Source of the DNA: Scylla paramamosain
Lineage: Eukaryota > Arthropoda > Malacostraca > Decapoda > Portunidae
Direction: 5' to 3'
Assembly (NCBI RefSeq): GCF_035594125.1
Contig: NC_087191.1
Coordinates: 3,176,967 to 3,240,966 of the forward strand
DNA length: 64,000 bases
Both the position numbers and the translations under genes were made by a program. The stretch's first letter is position 1; every line of letters starts with the position of its first letter. The notes beneath the pieces were generated by a model that was not told the DNA's origin, did not search any database, and saw only the letters and a list, made by a program, of their open reading frames with translations. Below are positions 63,238 to 64,000 of this stretch, one piece after another.

Positions 63238-64000
63238 GGCAGCTAAAAACAGGTACCGCAAGACTAAAATTGACATCAGGAGAACAGCAAACACTTGTAC
63301 AATACAGACGTATGGATAAGATTTCCTGTGTGGATCACGGGGAAGACGCAGCTCAAGGAAACACTAACTTAACAAATAGCGAGCAAGGAAGCTTAAATTA
63401 TAGACTTAAATTTCGTCAGCAGTAAACGTGATAGTAGTATATGTATGTTTTGAGGAAGTTATACACATCGGTAGAAGACTCAATCACTCACTTGTGCTTC
63501 TATGTTGCACGATCTTGCCGTGTCCCTAATCTGGAAGACTGGCCTTTGTGAGCTCAAGGGAACGCGTTGAAGTTTTTTTTTTTTTTTTATAAATTTTACT
63601 TAATTTGTATTATTTACATATATTTACACTCAGACGATCTTATACGACTTCCGACAACAACGAGAAACTACGAAAATTGGATTCATCCATCTTCACGCAA
63701 ATTCCATTAAATATCTCGAGCACTTCACTCTTCCGATTCAATTCACTTCACGCAGTTAACACTCAGTGATAAAACACATCCTACACAGACCCCGCAACTG
63801 ATATTCAATAAGGAATATCAGTATGTATATCCTATACATACTCAATCCCACTCTGTCGATATACAATGGTCTATCTCTGACTGCCTTACAATTGTCAGCC
63901 TCTACTTACTAGTACTGCGACAGGCGGCTTGCCTATCTTGACCCTCAGCCTGACAGCTGTGTCTAGCTTGTCTCTATCTCTTGTCTATTCCCGTCGTCTA
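61421..64000. other. No gene recognised; several short microsatellites
   Basis: Holds (AC)n at 61888-61918, 62816-62840 and 63207-63234, (TC)n at 63037-63064 and interrupted (AC)n at 63085-63118. Open frames up to 116 codons (63075-63425) start inside AC repeats and have no domain. The last 400 bp, after a polyT run, are unrecognised. Confidence 0.35.

Overview
The window looks like a decapod crustacean nuclear genome, most likely a crab or a close relative. This is an inference from three things: a secreted digestive-type metallocarboxypeptidase split into nine exons by kilobase introns, several LINE families with tRNA-derived SINEs, and an extreme density of (AT)n, (TC/GA)n and (AC/GT)n arrays. 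There are no bacterial-style genes. Nearly all long open frames are repeat or transposon derived.

The one host gene I can fully support lies on the minus strand from 59,956 (start codon) to 20,711 (stop codon). Nine exons with GT..AG borders and matching phases encode a 433-residue preproenzyme of the M14A (carboxypeptidase A/B) family: signal peptide, activation propeptide, and catalytic domain with zinc ligands His176, Glu179 and His318 and catalytic Glu394. About 97% of its 39-kb span is intron, and the introns are filled with mobile elements. A compact TATA/initiator promoter is visible upstream, and a weak poly(A) signal lies downstream. Oddities are a 9-bp-repeat acidic insert in exon 6, His where the specificity residue should be, Phe near the usual mobile tyrosine, and a tandem splice acceptor before exon 9.

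Region by region (+ strand). 1-7.8 kb: foldback repeat fragments, hAT-type MITEs, an inverted-repeat locus filled with microsatellites, and an unrecognised GC-rich block. 8-8.9 kb: a pogo-type MITE inserted into another copy of itself. 9.3-10.8 kb: a dead PIF/Harbinger transposase and a LINE-D fragment. 11.3-20.1 kb: LINE-A copies (one head-to-head pair), AT arrays and a dense heat-shock-element cluster. 20.7-22.5 kb: carboxypeptidase exons 9-6. 22.9-30.1 kb: a degenerate Ty3/Gypsy element whose 5' LTR carries a ~565-bp (AT)n expansion. 30.8-33.2 kb: a SINE and a 24-bp minisatellite split by LINE-A. 33.6-34.3 kb: exons 5 and 4. 35-43.7 kb: foldback elements, inverted repeats with TTAGG-like tracts, LINE-C tails around microsatellites, a rearranged LINE-A and a SINE. 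44.1-45.8 kb: exons 3 and 2. 46.3-46.8 kb: a Penelope-like GIY-YIG endonuclease followed by a hammerhead-like motif. 47-59.2 kb: nested LINE-A, LINE-B and LINE-C copies. 59.2-60 kb: a minisatellite, then exon 1 and the promoter. 60-64 kb: one MITE, short repeats and sequence I do not recognise.

The mobile elements interact mainly structurally. There is repeated nesting (LINE-A in LINE-B, LINE-C in LINE-A, MITE in MITE) and a striking run of inverted-repeat loci whose loops hold microsatellites or LINE fragments. LINE names A-D are labels used only here.
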